Notes: generated by a model from the sequence alone, not told the origin. 64,000 nucleotides of DNA from Pseudidiomarina aestuarii (GCF_003987355.1 NZ_PIPR01000001.1:1426001-1490000), one strand, 5' to 3'. Counted from the first letter of the stretch, positions 29,468 through 39,306 are shown. A program made the numbers and translations.

Positions 29468-30085
29468 CTAAGATCCTTTACTGATGGAGGTTGAGCTCGC
29501 AGCCGCATGTGCGCGCTCAACCGCCTGCAATAATTGTTCGGTTTCATATAGGGGTAATCCTACCACAGCCAGGTAACTTCCCTCGAGGTGAGTCACGAAC
29601 TTGGCAGCGCGCCCTTGAATACCATAACCACCTGCTTTGTCATGTGGTTCGCCGCTGAGCCAGTAATTCGTTATTTCAGCTTCGGATAATGCTTTGAAGG
29701 TGACAGACGCACTCACTACTGCGACCTCTTGATGCGTGCCATCGGTCACGGCAACAGCAGTCAAAACAGCGTGCTTGCGGTCGGAGAGTAGCGCCATCAT
29801 GCGGCGATAATCGGCTTCATCTTGAGGTTTTTCGAGCACGGTTTCGTCGACGGTCACTATGGTATCGGAGCCGATCACCATGGCCGCCTGCTGAGGGTGT
29901 TGCTGCTGCCACAGCGCGAAACCTGCTGCCGCCTTGGTTTCAGCTAAGCGCTGCACATAAGCAGTGGGCGATTCGCCGAACTCTCGCTCTTCAGGTATAT
30001 GAGTGACCAAAACCTGAAACGGTCGGTCAAGCAGTTGCAGTAGTTCACGGCGGCGAGGCGATGCAGACGCAAGGATCAGTTCCAT
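29468..30085 (-). CDS. maf: Maf-family nucleotide pyrophosphatase (YhdE type)
   Basis: Nucleoside triphosphate pyrophosphatase of 205 residues. The signature SASPRRRELLQLL near the N-terminus, SDTIV and the GGYGIQGRAA motif are characteristic. Its position between mreD and rng identifies it as the YhdE copy, which in E. coli hydrolyses dTTP and UTP and has been linked to septum inhibition. That substrate preference is assumed from position and subfamily. Confidence 0.93.
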   Translation of the reverse strand: MELILASASPRRRELLQLLDRPFQVLVTHIPEEREFGESPTAYVQRLAETKAAAGFALWQQQHPQQAAMVIGSDTIVTVDETVLEKPQDEADYRRMMALLSDRKHAVLTAVAVTDGTHQEVAVVSASVTFKALSEAEITNYWLSGEPHDKAGGYGIQGRAAKFVTHLEGSYLAVVGLPLYETEQLLQAVERAHAAASSTSISKGS

Positions 30086-30094
30086 AACGGCTTC

Positions 30095-30577
30095 CTAGCG
30101 AATGGCGTAACGACGACGATACTGACGCAGGATGAGATAAATCCATGGCCATATAATCGCTGACGACAGCACCGGATACAGGTAGGGTAACTGAAACACC
30201 GCATCATTCAGAACATGTTCGAGTTCGTAGACAATGGCTCGCTTCACGAGTATCAACATACCGACAATAATGGCTTGTTGCGTTAGGGAGTAATTGCGGA
30301 TCCGTTGAAAGTGACGAATGGCGGGATAAGCCATGATCAGGAGCGCAGTAGCGTAAATACCGAATACCGAGCCCATTAAGATATCGGCGAGCAAACCTAG
30401 GATCAATACGGTGCCCACACCGACTCGGTGCGGTATGGCAAGCAACCAATAAATAATGAGTAGACTGAGCCAATCAGGACGCCACGCTTCCAACATAGAA
30501 GGCAGCGGCATCACCATCAACACCATTGCAACTACATAGCTCAACAACAAGGGAGGTAAGCCAGACTTAATCCACAT
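30095..30577 (-). CDS. mreD: Rod shape-determining protein MreD
   Basis: Small polytopic inner-membrane protein of the elongasome, 160 residues with about five membrane helices (for example LLLSYVVAMVLMVMPLP and GVGTVLILGLLADIL). The ATG at 30577 is preceded by GGAGG and overlaps the end of mreC by eleven bases. A longer in-frame start at 30661 would lie well inside mreC and is not needed. Confidence 0.93.
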   Translation of the reverse strand: MWIKSGLPPLLLSYVVAMVLMVMPLPSMLEAWRPDWLSLLIIYWLLAIPHRVGVGTVLILGLLADILMGSVFGIYATALLIMAYPAIRHFQRIRNYSLTQQAIIVGMLILVKRAIVYELEHVLNDAVFQLPYLYPVLSSAIIWPWIYLILRQYRRRYAIR

Positions 30578-31478
30578 CGTTAGCTGCCTCCGTTGTTGGC
30601 TCAAGCTCGGTGTCGAGTTCGGTATCAACAGCCTCATCATAAACTGGTGATTCGGTCGCATCAGCAGGCCATAGCAATAATACGGAACGGATACGATCGA
30701 GTTGAGAGAAAGGCTCGGCTAACACTTTGGCGTACTGCAGTCGCTCGTCACGGTCGATCGACACGATTCGTGCCACTGGGTAGCCCTCGGGGAATACACC
30801 ACCCAGACCTGAGGTGAGCAACACATCGCCTTCTTCAAGTTCGGTGCTATGCGGTATAAATTTCAATTCGACGCGTTGTAAATCACCAAAACCTTGCGCC
30901 AGCACTCGAATATCATTGCGTTCAGCACGCAACGAAATAGCGTGACTTTGATCGGCCAAGAGCAAGATTCGTGCAGTATTGCGGCCAACGCTCAGTACTT
31001 GGCCAACAATTCCTTGGTCATCAAGCACTGGTTGGCCCTCGTACACACCGTTGGCAAACCCTTTATTCACCACCACTTGATGAGAAAATGGGTCGGTCGC
31101 TACTGCAACGACTTCAGCAACCATACGTCGTGAGGTTTGACGTACGTCAGAGCCAAGTAACTGGCGCAAACGCGCATTTTCATTTTCGAGGAAATTGAGC
31201 CGTTGTACGGCCATTTGTAGTTCTTGCAACTCACGCGACAACGCTTCATTTTCTTCACGCAACGCCGAGCGGGTTTGGGCCAGGTAAACCAATCGGTCTA
31301 AAACTTGTTCGGGTAGTACTGCGAGATATTGCACAGGAGCAACGAGGGTACTTAAAAACGAACGCACCGGCTGCATGGTATTGAGCCGGTGGTCGAGAAA
31401 AATCATTAACGCAGCAAACGCCAGCGTGAGCAGCAAGCGAGTACGGAGCGTGGGACCTCGTTCAAACAGCGATTGCAT
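30567..31478 (-). CDS. mreC: Rod shape-determining protein MreC
   Basis: Bitopic periplasmic scaffold protein linking MreB to the peptidoglycan synthases. A membrane helix lies at about residues 13-30, a coiled coil at about 65-105 (QTRSALREENEALSRELQEL), then two beta-barrel domains (VVNKGFANGVYEGQPVLDDQG, DVLLTSGLGGVFPEG). The C-terminal tail is acidic. It is 303 residues, second in mreBCD. Confidence 0.95.
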   Translation of the reverse strand: MQSLFERGPTLRTRLLLTLAFAALMIFLDHRLNTMQPVRSFLSTLVAPVQYLAVLPEQVLDRLVYLAQTRSALREENEALSRELQELQMAVQRLNFLENENARLRQLLGSDVRQTSRRMVAEVVAVATDPFSHQVVVNKGFANGVYEGQPVLDDQGIVGQVLSVGRNTARILLLADQSHAISLRAERNDIRVLAQGFGDLQRVELKFIPHSTELEEGDVLLTSGLGGVFPEGYPVARIVSIDRDERLQYAKVLAEPFSQLDRIRSVLLLWPADATESPVYDEAVDTELDTELEPTTEAANDVD

Positions 31479-31486
31479 GCAACCGC

Positions 31487-32548
<1,062 letters not shown>

Positions 32549-32608
32549 TTAATAATTTTTATGCGTGATTCTGGTGTTGCTTTGCAGCGCACAGTGGTTG
32601 ATCACCAC

Positions 32609-32637
32609 ACTTTAGCAATGTGGGCTTCGTACGGCAA
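32609..32637 (-). promoter_or_regulatory. Candidate sigma-70 promoter of mreB
   Basis: TTGCCG and TAAAGT are separated by 17 bases on the minus strand, about 80 bases before the mreB ATG. Each box matches four of six consensus positions. Just downstream is an imperfect inverted repeat, GTGG/CCAC, around TGATCA. No intrinsic terminator separates mshQ from mreB, so read-through from the pilus operon is also possible. Confidence 0.4.
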
Positions 32638-32676
32638 GCAGCGAGGGGGCTATATTACCACGGTTTTACCGATTCA

Positions 32677-35640
32677 TTACCAACCCAATTCACGTTGATA
32701 GATAATTCGATCGTTGCCGCGGAAAACGCCAAACTCAATGGGTGCACACGGGTTGAGTTCAGGACTGAGTGCAGGGCTGCAATCGTCGTCCCAATTAAAC
32801 TGTAACCATGGCAAGCCAATGTCATTCAGATTCAAAATCCAGTCAAAGGTTCCAGACAATCCTTCAACAGCGGTTTGCCCTAACAATAATGGCTCTGCGG
32901 TTGTGGCAGTGCCATCATTCATCGCCGTTGCGACTAGAGCCTGCGCTTCGAGATCTGCAGCGGTTAAACTCTCATCTGAGACGAAGTTCTGAAAGCGCGT
33001 CGCTTCCGGTTGCATCCAAACATCACTATACAAGGTACTGTCATCCCGAATGTTATTCACAAAGCCCGCACCGTCAAAATACTCAATGGTGAAATCCAGT
33101 TCTAAGGTATCATTCGCTGGACCGTAGCTGGGTAGCAGGCGCAGCCGCCCGTCCAACAGTTCGGTACCCTGCAGTGGCGTGAATACATAACTGAGACAAG
33201 TCCCCGCTGCGTTAGTTTTAACGCAGACGTCATCGCTATCGGTCAACGTCGCCGCCGGTAGCGTCAGTTCAGCACAGGCTTGGAATGGCGCGATGTACGT
33301 AGCTGGGTCTTGCACGTAAGCCAAACCAGCCTCGGTAGTGAGTGACACAGTAAACTCGCCATTCACATCGGTATCGGTACCGCTATTGATTGTTGCACTC
33401 GAAGCCCCGAAACCAGCTAACGCAAACGGACCTTGCGCATCACAGCTGGTGGAATGCGTGTAACTGCGCGCCGACCAGTCTGGAGAGTATTTAAAGAAGT
33501 CGTCGCGATAATTGGTTACTGGAGCACCTTGAACACTCTTGGGTGCCAGAATAAGTTGCGGAAAATTACCACTGAGTTCAAGTGGCTGTCCCACGTAGGT
33601 AAAATCATCTTGAGCAGGTAAAAAGGTCGGCTGAACCACTTCACTTGCGGTGAAATAGGCTGGATAGAATCGCCCCATAGGAACGCTAGTGCCAGTGACA
33701 TCTGCGGTGCCTAAATAAGCGCCACCTGTGTGCGTTGCTACAAACTCGACCACGCCAATATCACTATAACGTGCCGTTGCACTGGAATAGGTTCCAGTAC
33801 TACTGCCATCAAAGGCCAAGTTGTCATCTAGCGTTACTGCACCACCAGCTCCTGTTGGGGCGACGTAGTTTGGCGTTCCAGCTAATTGCGGGCGTTGTTG
33901 TGGTGATTCATTACCGTAATTCGGTGTCGTCGCACCCTGCGCATTGACTGCAGTAACCGCAATCGGGAAGGTTTCACCAGCCATTTTATATTTTGGTGCA
34001 AGGCTGTAATCAGCCGAAAATCCTGACACATCGGCTGCAGCCTCGGTGCTAATCACAAATGCGAATGGCCGCACTATTACATCCGTTGCAAGACTACCCG
34101 TAAGCTCAGCGGCAGTAGCCACTGTTTTGCGAGCCGTGAAATCGATAGCGCCTACATCAGGATACTCGACAGGCAGAGTCGCAATACCCCCCGTAAAGGT
34201 CGTGCTCACTGTTGCAAACGTGGGTGCTGTGGGAATCGTTGTCACACCGGTGGTCGCATTCTGCAGACAAGTCAAAGGATTGGTACAGGTCATCGCTAAT
34301 TCGATATCTTGTGCGCCATCTAATGCAGCCACGCACGCACCGGTATTATTGTCGGTACGAATAGCTTCAACAGTCAAATTAAAACTGACTCCGGCTTGGG
34401 CTGCTGTCGGCGCGCTCAACAAAAATCCTGTATCTACGAAATTGATCGCGCAATTATCAACTCCAGCCAAGTCACACTGATTGGGAGTGACAAAAGACTC
34501 GGAGGTTTGCAGTGATAAGGTATAAGGTCCCGCCACACTGACGGCTAACTCAACGGTTGCCGCGCCACTCGGAAAACTGCCTGTTGCTGTGAAGGTATTG
34601 ACGCCATCGGTTGCAGTGAGCGTATAAGTTCCCGTTGCAGCAACATTTGCTGAGCACGCTGCATCGATACAAGGCCGCAATGTGATGGTCTCTGCAAGGC
34701 AGGTTAATCCCTCGCCATCATGCACAATTTCAAAATGGTCGACATCGCCGCTCGGGTCTGCGCATGGGTCTTCCTCGTTAACGCCGAAGTCACAGGCACC
34801 GCCACCCGGATTGCCATAATCACTCCCGTCTGGTGCGTTCACATAACCGTCTACATCACCATTGTTATCAGTGATACAACCAGAATTGACGTTTCCCGTA
34901 ATCTGCCCATTATTGACTACGGTTTCACCCTCGGAGTCATCACAGTTAACAATTAGATCACCGTCCACGGTTCCTTCGTTGACTACGTTACCAGTACCGG
35001 TAACCGTTCCCGTAACGGTGGAATTGCCGCCAGAGATAATAATATCGTCACCGGTAATGTCACCGGTAACATCATTATTTTGACCTAATGTAATATCTTC
35101 GGCTTGAATATTACCGATGATGGTGACGTTCTCACCCGTTTCTAAGTTACCGGTAACGTTGACGTTCCCTTCAATGCTGCTGCCGTTGCCAATGGTGACA
35201 TTACCCGTGATGTTCAAATTACCCGTAAAGTTCGTATTGTTCTCTGCTAAAATTGAACCCGTGACATTGATCTGAGCGTTCACTTGGTTACCGTTATTTC
35301 CGGACAACAAATCGCCCTGAACATCGACAATCACATCGAGAGCGTTACCACCCACGTTGATATCAGTTCCCCGCAAATCAAGATTACCAGTGATGGTCCA
35401 ATACACAGGTTCCGAAAATTCAATGAAATTATTATTGCCGTTAATCAGTGAAATATTGCCGGTACATATGACATCTAAATAGGTAATTGAATTGATCGTT
35501 TGCGTCGTGCCTGGCACTGAGCAATTGCGGACTGGGTTTTGTCCACCACCGGTGCCCACATCATCAGGAATGATGTAAGTGTCAGCCCAAGCCATAGCGG
35601 GCAGAAGCGCAATAAGTGCGAGCCACTTAGTCATTCGCAT
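32677..35640 (-). CDS. mshQ: MSHA biogenesis protein MshQ, large exported protein
   Basis: Last and largest gene of the MSHA locus, 987 residues. A signal peptide (LALIALLPAMAWA) is followed by a beta-helix-like region (about residues 70-275) of short repeats such as VTGNLNITGN and GDITGDDIII that resembles bactofilin-type or polymer-forming coils. A stretch of immunoglobulin-like or MshQ-type beta domains (about 300-720) and a conserved C-terminal MshQ region (about 730-987; the Pfam DUF6701 type, from memory) ending in IEFGVFRGNDRIIYQREL follow. It may be a pilus-tip or surface-exposed adhesin-like subunit; that is inference. GGAGG lies six bases before the ATG, which overlaps mshP. Confidence 0.85.
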   Translation of the reverse strand: MRMTKWLALIALLPAMAWADTYIIPDDVGTGGGQNPVRNCSVPGTTQTINSITYLDVICTGNISLINGNNNFIEFSEPVYWTITGNLDLRGTDINVGGNALDVIVDVQGDLLSGNNGNQVNAQINVTGSILAENNTNFTGNLNITGNVTIGNGSSIEGNVNVTGNLETGENVTIIGNIQAEDITLGQNNDVTGDITGDDIIISGGNSTVTGTVTGTGNVVNEGTVDGDLIVNCDDSEGETVVNNGQITGNVNSGCITDNNGDVDGYVNAPDGSDYGNPGGGACDFGVNEEDPCADPSGDVDHFEIVHDGEGLTCLAETITLRPCIDAACSANVAATGTYTLTATDGVNTFTATGSFPSGAATVELAVSVAGPYTLSLQTSESFVTPNQCDLAGVDNCAINFVDTGFLLSAPTAAQAGVSFNLTVEAIRTDNNTGACVAALDGAQDIELAMTCTNPLTCLQNATTGVTTIPTAPTFATVSTTFTGGIATLPVEYPDVGAIDFTARKTVATAAELTGSLATDVIVRPFAFVISTEAAADVSGFSADYSLAPKYKMAGETFPIAVTAVNAQGATTPNYGNESPQQRPQLAGTPNYVAPTGAGGAVTLDDNLAFDGSSTGTYSSATARYSDIGVVEFVATHTGGAYLGTADVTGTSVPMGRFYPAYFTASEVVQPTFLPAQDDFTYVGQPLELSGNFPQLILAPKSVQGAPVTNYRDDFFKYSPDWSARSYTHSTSCDAQGPFALAGFGASSATINSGTDTDVNGEFTVSLTTEAGLAYVQDPATYIAPFQACAELTLPAATLTDSDDVCVKTNAAGTCLSYVFTPLQGTELLDGRLRLLPSYGPANDTLELDFTIEYFDGAGFVNNIRDDSTLYSDVWMQPEATRFQNFVSDESLTAADLEAQALVATAMNDGTATTAEPLLLGQTAVEGLSGTFDWILNLNDIGLPWLQFNWDDDCSPALSPELNPCAPIEFGVFRGNDRIIYQRELGW

Positions 35641-36043
35641 CGGTGGCCTCCGTTAAAATTCTGCGGGTGTAGGTCTCTGTGCCCAATTCGCAACTGCCCT
35701 CTGCTTCAAGCCGATAGAGAGTCGCACTAAGTTCAGTCACGATTATTTCCGCACAAGTGACTTCAGCACTGCAATTCCGTAAACCTTCAGAATCAAATGC
35801 TGGAATAGTCGTTACGCTGCAATCGGCAACGCCTCCGCCGACAGGGAATAGCTTTAATAACGCTTCTTGAGTCGCACTTTTCGCCGCAAAGTTAGCGCGG
35901 GCACCACCCACATTGGCTACCGTGGCACTGCTGGCACTACCAAATAAACTGTAAAGCGCAGCAGCAATCAAAGCCATGACGACGATGACGAAGATAGCAA
36001 CCACGAGTGCACTGCCGGCCTGGTGTTTAGGGTAGGTTAACAA
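35627..36043 (-). CDS. mshP: MSHA biogenesis protein MshP, PilX-like minor pilin
   Basis: A 138-residue protein with an N-terminal hydrophobic helix after a short basic leader (HQAGSALVVAIFVIVVMAL), the pattern of PilX/MshP minor pseudopilins that lack the usual FTLIE. The start appears to be TTG at 36043, overlapping the mshO stop. Four cysteines in the C-terminal half could form disulfides. It lies between mshO and mshQ and overlaps both. Confidence 0.85.
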   Translation of the reverse strand: MLTYPKHQAGSALVVAIFVIVVMALIAAALYSLFGSASSATVANVGGARANFAAKSATQEALLKLFPVGGGVADCSVTTIPAFDSEGLRNCSAEVTCAEIIVTELSATLYRLEAEGSCELGTETYTRRILTEATDAND

Positions 36044-36836
36044 TGGTCACCCCATGATGCATCGTCAGACGCTCGCTGCTGCGCGCACTGCCAATTATGA
36101 GTACGAGCTCGATGGTTTTGCGCCGGACGTCATTGGCGACCTCTTGAAACGGCCGCTCTGCAGCGACTGCGACATTGTTCACCACAAAATTTGCCATCAC
36201 ATCTTCCACACCTGTTCCTGGCAGCGTCAACAAATCCGGCTGAGTCGCCTCAACACCATAACCACTAAAACGCACTAGACGATTCGTAGTAGTCACGCAC
36301 CAACTGACAGGATCATCGAGAATATAAACCCGCTTTGCAGGACTTTCCCTCTGAAAACGCGTGGTCGGATCCAACTCAAACTCAGTATAGCCCGCAGCTG
36401 GCGTATCGTCATTGATCACCGTTACTTCCTTGACGCGACGGTCATCGGCATAGGCATGGGTTTCAGTTTGAGCAAAAATAGCAATGCGTTGCCCCACCTC
36501 AAAGTCATCTTGAAAAGGTGTCACCACCTGCAATAGATTGGATTGAAACGGCAGTTGTGTGTAGATACTACCTGCTGTGACCGGAATATATTCGATACAG
36601 CGATAGTCAGCACTTACTCGAACGCTTGCGGGAAGCACATTCTCGAGTTCTTTAGTAAGCCGCTCCAACAGAAAGCGCCCCTTACTGACTTGCTCATCAC
36701 GGGCGACTGCATCCACATATATTTGCGTGCCGAAGCCAACAAATTGATACCCACCGACACCCACAATCCCGAGCAGCACAATCACGATAATCAATTCTAT
36801 CAGGGTAAAGCCATGCTGCTTCTGTGTGCGCATCAT
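36027..36836 (-). CDS. mshO: MSHA minor pilin MshO
   Basis: A 269-residue prepilin-like protein: leader MMRTQKQHG, prepilin peptidase site G/FTLIELIIVIVLLG, hydrophobic helix, then a large globular domain. It corresponds to the MshO minor pilin (PilW-like). The start overlaps the mshD stop (TTATGATG). It is part of the tightly overlapping mshC-D-O-P-Q run. Confidence 0.88.
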   Translation of the reverse strand: MMRTQKQHGFTLIELIIVIVLLGIVGVGGYQFVGFGTQIYVDAVARDEQVSKGRFLLERLTKELENVLPASVRVSADYRCIEYIPVTAGSIYTQLPFQSNLLQVVTPFQDDFEVGQRIAIFAQTETHAYADDRRVKEVTVINDDTPAAGYTEFELDPTTRFQRESPAKRVYILDDPVSWCVTTTNRLVRFSGYGVEATQPDLLTLPGTGVEDVMANFVVNNVAVAAERPFQEVANDVRRKTIELVLIIGSARSSERLTMHHGVTIVNLP

Positions 36837-37357
36837 AAGTTACCTCGATACGCAGCAAAGGTAATCACTTGTCCGGTTGGCGTTGTTACATCAACTTGAA
36901 TGCGCTTGTAGTCTTCGATAGTGGCATCGGGGCCGCAGTTGCCAGTGATCGTTGCGGCATAGCAAACGGTCACTGATACCTCAAAGTTACGGTATAAGTC
37001 ACTGATAGTCGCACCGCTGAGGAGTTCACCAGCAGTGGTATAACCATCAAAATCATCGACATCATTCCAATCTTCACGACTGGGCTCTTCTGCCCCGAGC
37101 GTCGTCGAGCACTGCCGTGGGGGAACGGGATTACACGAACCCGCACTAGACCCTTGGGAATTAGCTTGATCAAAGTCGAGCGCTAAAATTTCGGTCAGCA
37201 GAGACTGTCCTAATTCGGTTGCTCGCACCTGATAGACAGGGTCAACCGAGTTTCTTGATTGCTGAAATAAAGTTGATGAGATGCCCACCAGCGCGATGGC
37301 TAGAACCACGAGTCCTACCACAATTTCAACTAGCGTGAAGCCTTTGTTTTGCGTCAT
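36833..37357 (-). CDS. mshD: MSHA minor pilin MshD
   Basis: A 174-residue prepilin-like protein with leader MTQNKG and cleavage site before FTLVEIVVGLVVLAIALVG. The ATG at 37357 overlaps the mshC stop (ATGA); an upstream TTG would add two residues. Paired cysteines flank a glycine/serine-rich loop (SSAGSCNPVPPRQCS). Its role is probably in pilus initiation or the tip, as for other minor pilins. Confidence 0.88.
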   Translation of the reverse strand: MTQNKGFTLVEIVVGLVVLAIALVGISSTLFQQSRNSVDPVYQVRATELGQSLLTEILALDFDQANSQGSSAGSCNPVPPRQCSTTLGAEEPSREDWNDVDDFDGYTTAGELLSGATISDLYRNFEVSVTVCYAATITGNCGPDATIEDYKRIQVDVTTPTGQVITFAAYRGNL

Positions 37358-37866
37358 GGGCAAGCCCCGACATCAATATAGCCTTGGCGACCGACGCATA
37401 CTTTGAGGCTGCTAACGCCAGTAATAGTGAACTCGTGATTTACCGCATCTTCGCATTTGCCTGGGGCTTCAATCGGACAACCGAGCGCATTAAACGCCAG
37501 CGTGTATGGAACGATCACGGCGGAGCTGGCAATAGTTACATTGGCCGATGCTGCCTCTGAAGTAGAGATACCGCTGCCAGTACTGGGTAATGGGTTAGGA
37601 ATGGCTACTGCGGCGCAATCATCAACAGCACCGAAGCGATCCGCTTCAATGCGCACCCCGAAGCATTGCGTGGTATTTTGCATGGCGCGTTGCTGCTGTA
37701 AGCGCAAAACGCTGTGCAGGCGGGCTTGAAAGAAATTCTCGTCGAATCCCTCACGACCGAAGAAAACAGGTCCCGCAGTCACCGCGAGAATACCAATGAC
37801 AACGACCACAATCACCAATTCAATGATGGTGAAGCCTTGGTTGGATCTGTGCGGATTTGCTGCCAT
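37354..37866 (-). CDS. mshC: MSHA minor pilin MshC
   Basis: A 170-residue type IV pilin-like protein: leader MAANPHRSNQG, then FTIIELVIVVVVIGILAV. Four later cysteines are present. It is the first gene after the mshA terminator hairpin and starts the translationally coupled run C-D-O-P-Q. It is a minor structural or initiating pilin by position and family. Confidence 0.87.
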   Translation of the reverse strand: MAANPHRSNQGFTIIELVIVVVVIGILAVTAGPVFFGREGFDENFFQARLHSVLRLQQQRAMQNTTQCFGVRIEADRFGAVDDCAAVAIPNPLPSTGSGISTSEAASANVTIASSAVIVPYTLAFNALGCPIEAPGKCEDAVNHEFTITGVSSLKVCVGRQGYIDVGACP

Positions 37867-37936
37867 CGCTCGAAACCTAGCGTGAAAGTGGTTTAGAAAT
37901 CATACGTGGCAAGAACTGGCTAAGACAAGCCAAATA

Positions 37937-37968
37937 TTGAAGAAAAGAAAAGGCGCCGAAGCGCCTTT
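37937..37968 (-). terminator. UUCG-loop terminator/attenuator after mshA
   Basis: A perfect 8-base stem AAAGGCGC/GCGCCTTT closed by a TTCG tetraloop on the minus strand, followed by TCTTTTCTTC. It starts 12 bases after the mshA stop and 70 bases before the mshC start. It probably cuts most mshA transcripts so that the major pilin is made in excess over mshC-D-O-P-Q. Confidence 0.85.
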
Positions 37969-37979
37969 CTTAGATGCTA

Positions 37980-38555
37980 TTAACAATCTAAATTTGTAAT
38001 CGTAATTACTGGTTGGCTGTCTGAATCAGCTGGACCCGTATATTCGATGTAGCACGATACCACTTCGTCAAAATCGACACCTGCAGTTGCTGGGGCGACC
38101 GCTGCTGCACCATCGTCGTCACTGTTACGACCAACTGGAGAAATTTTTACAGAATCACCCACTGCTGGGTCAGATGCCGGATCGGTTTGGTCAACGCTGT
38201 AAACGATATCCCAATCACCCGAACTCAAATTTAATGCACTGATGATACCAGCCGCAGTTGGCGCTGGATAACCGTATATAACATCATATCCATCTGTTGA
38301 AGGATAGGTATCATCGGTAGTATCACCAGCGGTACCATTGTCGTCGATACCATCATTTTCAATACCATCGATAGACGCTTTACCATAGATAATATCACCA
38401 GCAGAAATCATTGATGCTTGAATTTTCTGCAGAGTCCCTTCACGAGCATCACCACCAAAGTTGATAAACTGTGGTGCAGCAGTGACCGCCAAAATCCCCA
38501 AGACCACGATCACAATGATCAGCTCGATCAAAGTAAAACCTTTTTGTGAGTTCAT
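37980..38555 (-). CDS. mshA: MSHA major pilin MshA
   Basis: Major subunit of the MSHA type IVa pilus, 191 residues. The short leader MNSQKG is followed by FTLIELIIVIVVLGILAVTAAPQF, the N-terminal assembly helix. The middle region has an unusually acidic loop (DGIENDGIDDNG, DTTDDTYPSTDGYD). Two cysteines, one in VVSCYIEYTG and one at the extreme C-terminus, form the expected D-loop. A terminator hairpin follows directly. Its position between mshB and mshC is canonical. Confidence 0.92.
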   Translation of the reverse strand: MNSQKGFTLIELIIVIVVLGILAVTAAPQFINFGGDAREGTLQKIQASMISAGDIIYGKASIDGIENDGIDDNGTAGDTTDDTYPSTDGYDVIYGYPAPTAAGIISALNLSSGDWDIVYSVDQTDPASDPAVGDSVKISPVGRNSDDDGAAAVAPATAGVDFDEVVSCYIEYTGPADSDSQPVITITNLDC

Positions 38556-38577
38556 AACGCACTTCCTTTCTATTATT

Positions 38578-38592
38578 TGAGGAAATTCCTCA
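38578..38592. promoter_or_regulatory. 15-base palindrome in the mshA leader
   Basis: TGAGGAA-A-TTCCTCA is a perfect inverted repeat with a single central base. It sits between the candidate mshA -10 box and the mshA ribosome-binding site. It could be an operator or a small 5' hairpin stabilising the abundant pilin mRNA. Function unknown. Confidence 0.5.
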
Positions 38593-38622
38593 GTTATAAG
38601 TATAAAACTTAAAATCAGTCAT
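38593..38622 (-). promoter_or_regulatory. Candidate sigma-70 promoter of mshA
   Basis: On the minus strand ATGACT and TATAAC are separated by 18 bases. The -35 box lies at the extreme 3' end of mshB. The flanking DNA is very AT-rich. It would give mshA its own transcript. The match is moderate. Confidence 0.4.
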
Positions 38623-39205
38623 TATTACTGTAAATGCTTACCCCACCGGTGCGTGGATTGTAAACAAAAGCATTGCCCACGCTCAAATAGTCGTCACCCG
38701 CCGGTGCAGCGGTTCGACTTTTAATGGTATTTGCTAGATAGTACACGCAAATATCATTCGTTCCGTTGTTTTCGCGAGCCACGAAATAACGGTTTTCACC
38801 CAGTAGGGTAAAATTGGTTGTGGCGGTTGGTGCGCCTTGCAAAATAGCCTGCATCAAGGTGCGACAATCGTCACCGATTAAATTTTCATCATGTGCGTCG
38901 AGGTTACTGTTGCCGCTAACGGGAAAACCCGTATTGCCATCAACATTGACAGTAATGCCATCCATGACAACCTCAGCGCCAGCACCTTGAGCATTGCCGG
39001 AGGGGCGACCACGAAGTTCCCATTCCGCACGCACCAAGGAAATAGCGGTCGCAAAACCACCTGCAACACCCTCAAGTGCTGAGTCCTCAGCATCAGCCGT
39101 GACACTGGTAAATCGAGGCAGTGCTGATGCCGCGAGCAATCCAAGGATCACGACTACAATAATCAGCTCGATTAATGTAAAACCTGAATGTCTATTCTGT
39201 AGCAC
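38615..39205 (-). CDS. mshB: MSHA pilin protein MshB
   Basis: A 196-residue type IV pilin-like protein: leader MLQNRHSG, then FTLIELIIVVVILGLLAASALPRF. It corresponds to MshB, the minor pilin encoded just before mshA. The start is GTG at 39205, preceded by AAGGGG. Two cysteines (DDCRTLM, DICVYYL) are present. A strong promoter lies upstream. Confidence 0.9.
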   Translation of the reverse strand: MLQNRHSGFTLIELIIVVVILGLLAASALPRFTSVTADAEDSALEGVAGGFATAISLVRAEWELRGRPSGNAQGAGAEVVMDGITVNVDGNTGFPVSGNSNLDAHDENLIGDDCRTLMQAILQGAPTATTNFTLLGENRYFVARENNGTNDICVYYLANTIKSRTAAPAGDDYLSVGNAFVYNPRTGGVSIYSNND

Positions 39206-39234
39206 TTGGTACTTCCCCTTACGACTTATTGTTT

Positions 39235-39263
39235 ATTATCTAGTCATCTATACTATTTTTCAA
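39235..39263 (-). promoter_or_regulatory. Strong sigma-70 promoter of the pilin sub-operon (mshB)
   Basis: On the minus strand TTGAAA and GATAAT, each five of six to consensus, are separated by exactly 17 bases. The site is 29 bases upstream of the mshB GTG, in an AT-rich 101-base gap after mshG. It splits the locus into an assembly part (mshI to mshG) and a structural part (mshB to mshQ), matching the two-operon organisation described for Vibrio cholerae. Confidence 0.7.
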
Positions 39264-39306
39264 ATAATATAAGCTATGGGTTTCTGTGTTATAAATGTTA
39301 AATTAT

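Noticed and set aside
34046-34480. 144-codon open frame opposite mshQ
   Set aside because: Its Val/Ala/Thr-rich translation is what the reverse strand of the Thr/Ala-rich MshQ gives; no start signal or domain is seen.
34800-35450. DNA-level repeats in mshQ as a mobile or tandem repeat element
   Set aside because: The repetition is in the protein (short beta-helix coils) and nucleotide identity between units is low, so this is coding periodicity.
39206-39306. A small mshF gene between mshG and mshB
   Set aside because: The gap is 101 bases, AT-rich, with stop codons in the leftward frames and a strong promoter; no coding frame of useful length fits.
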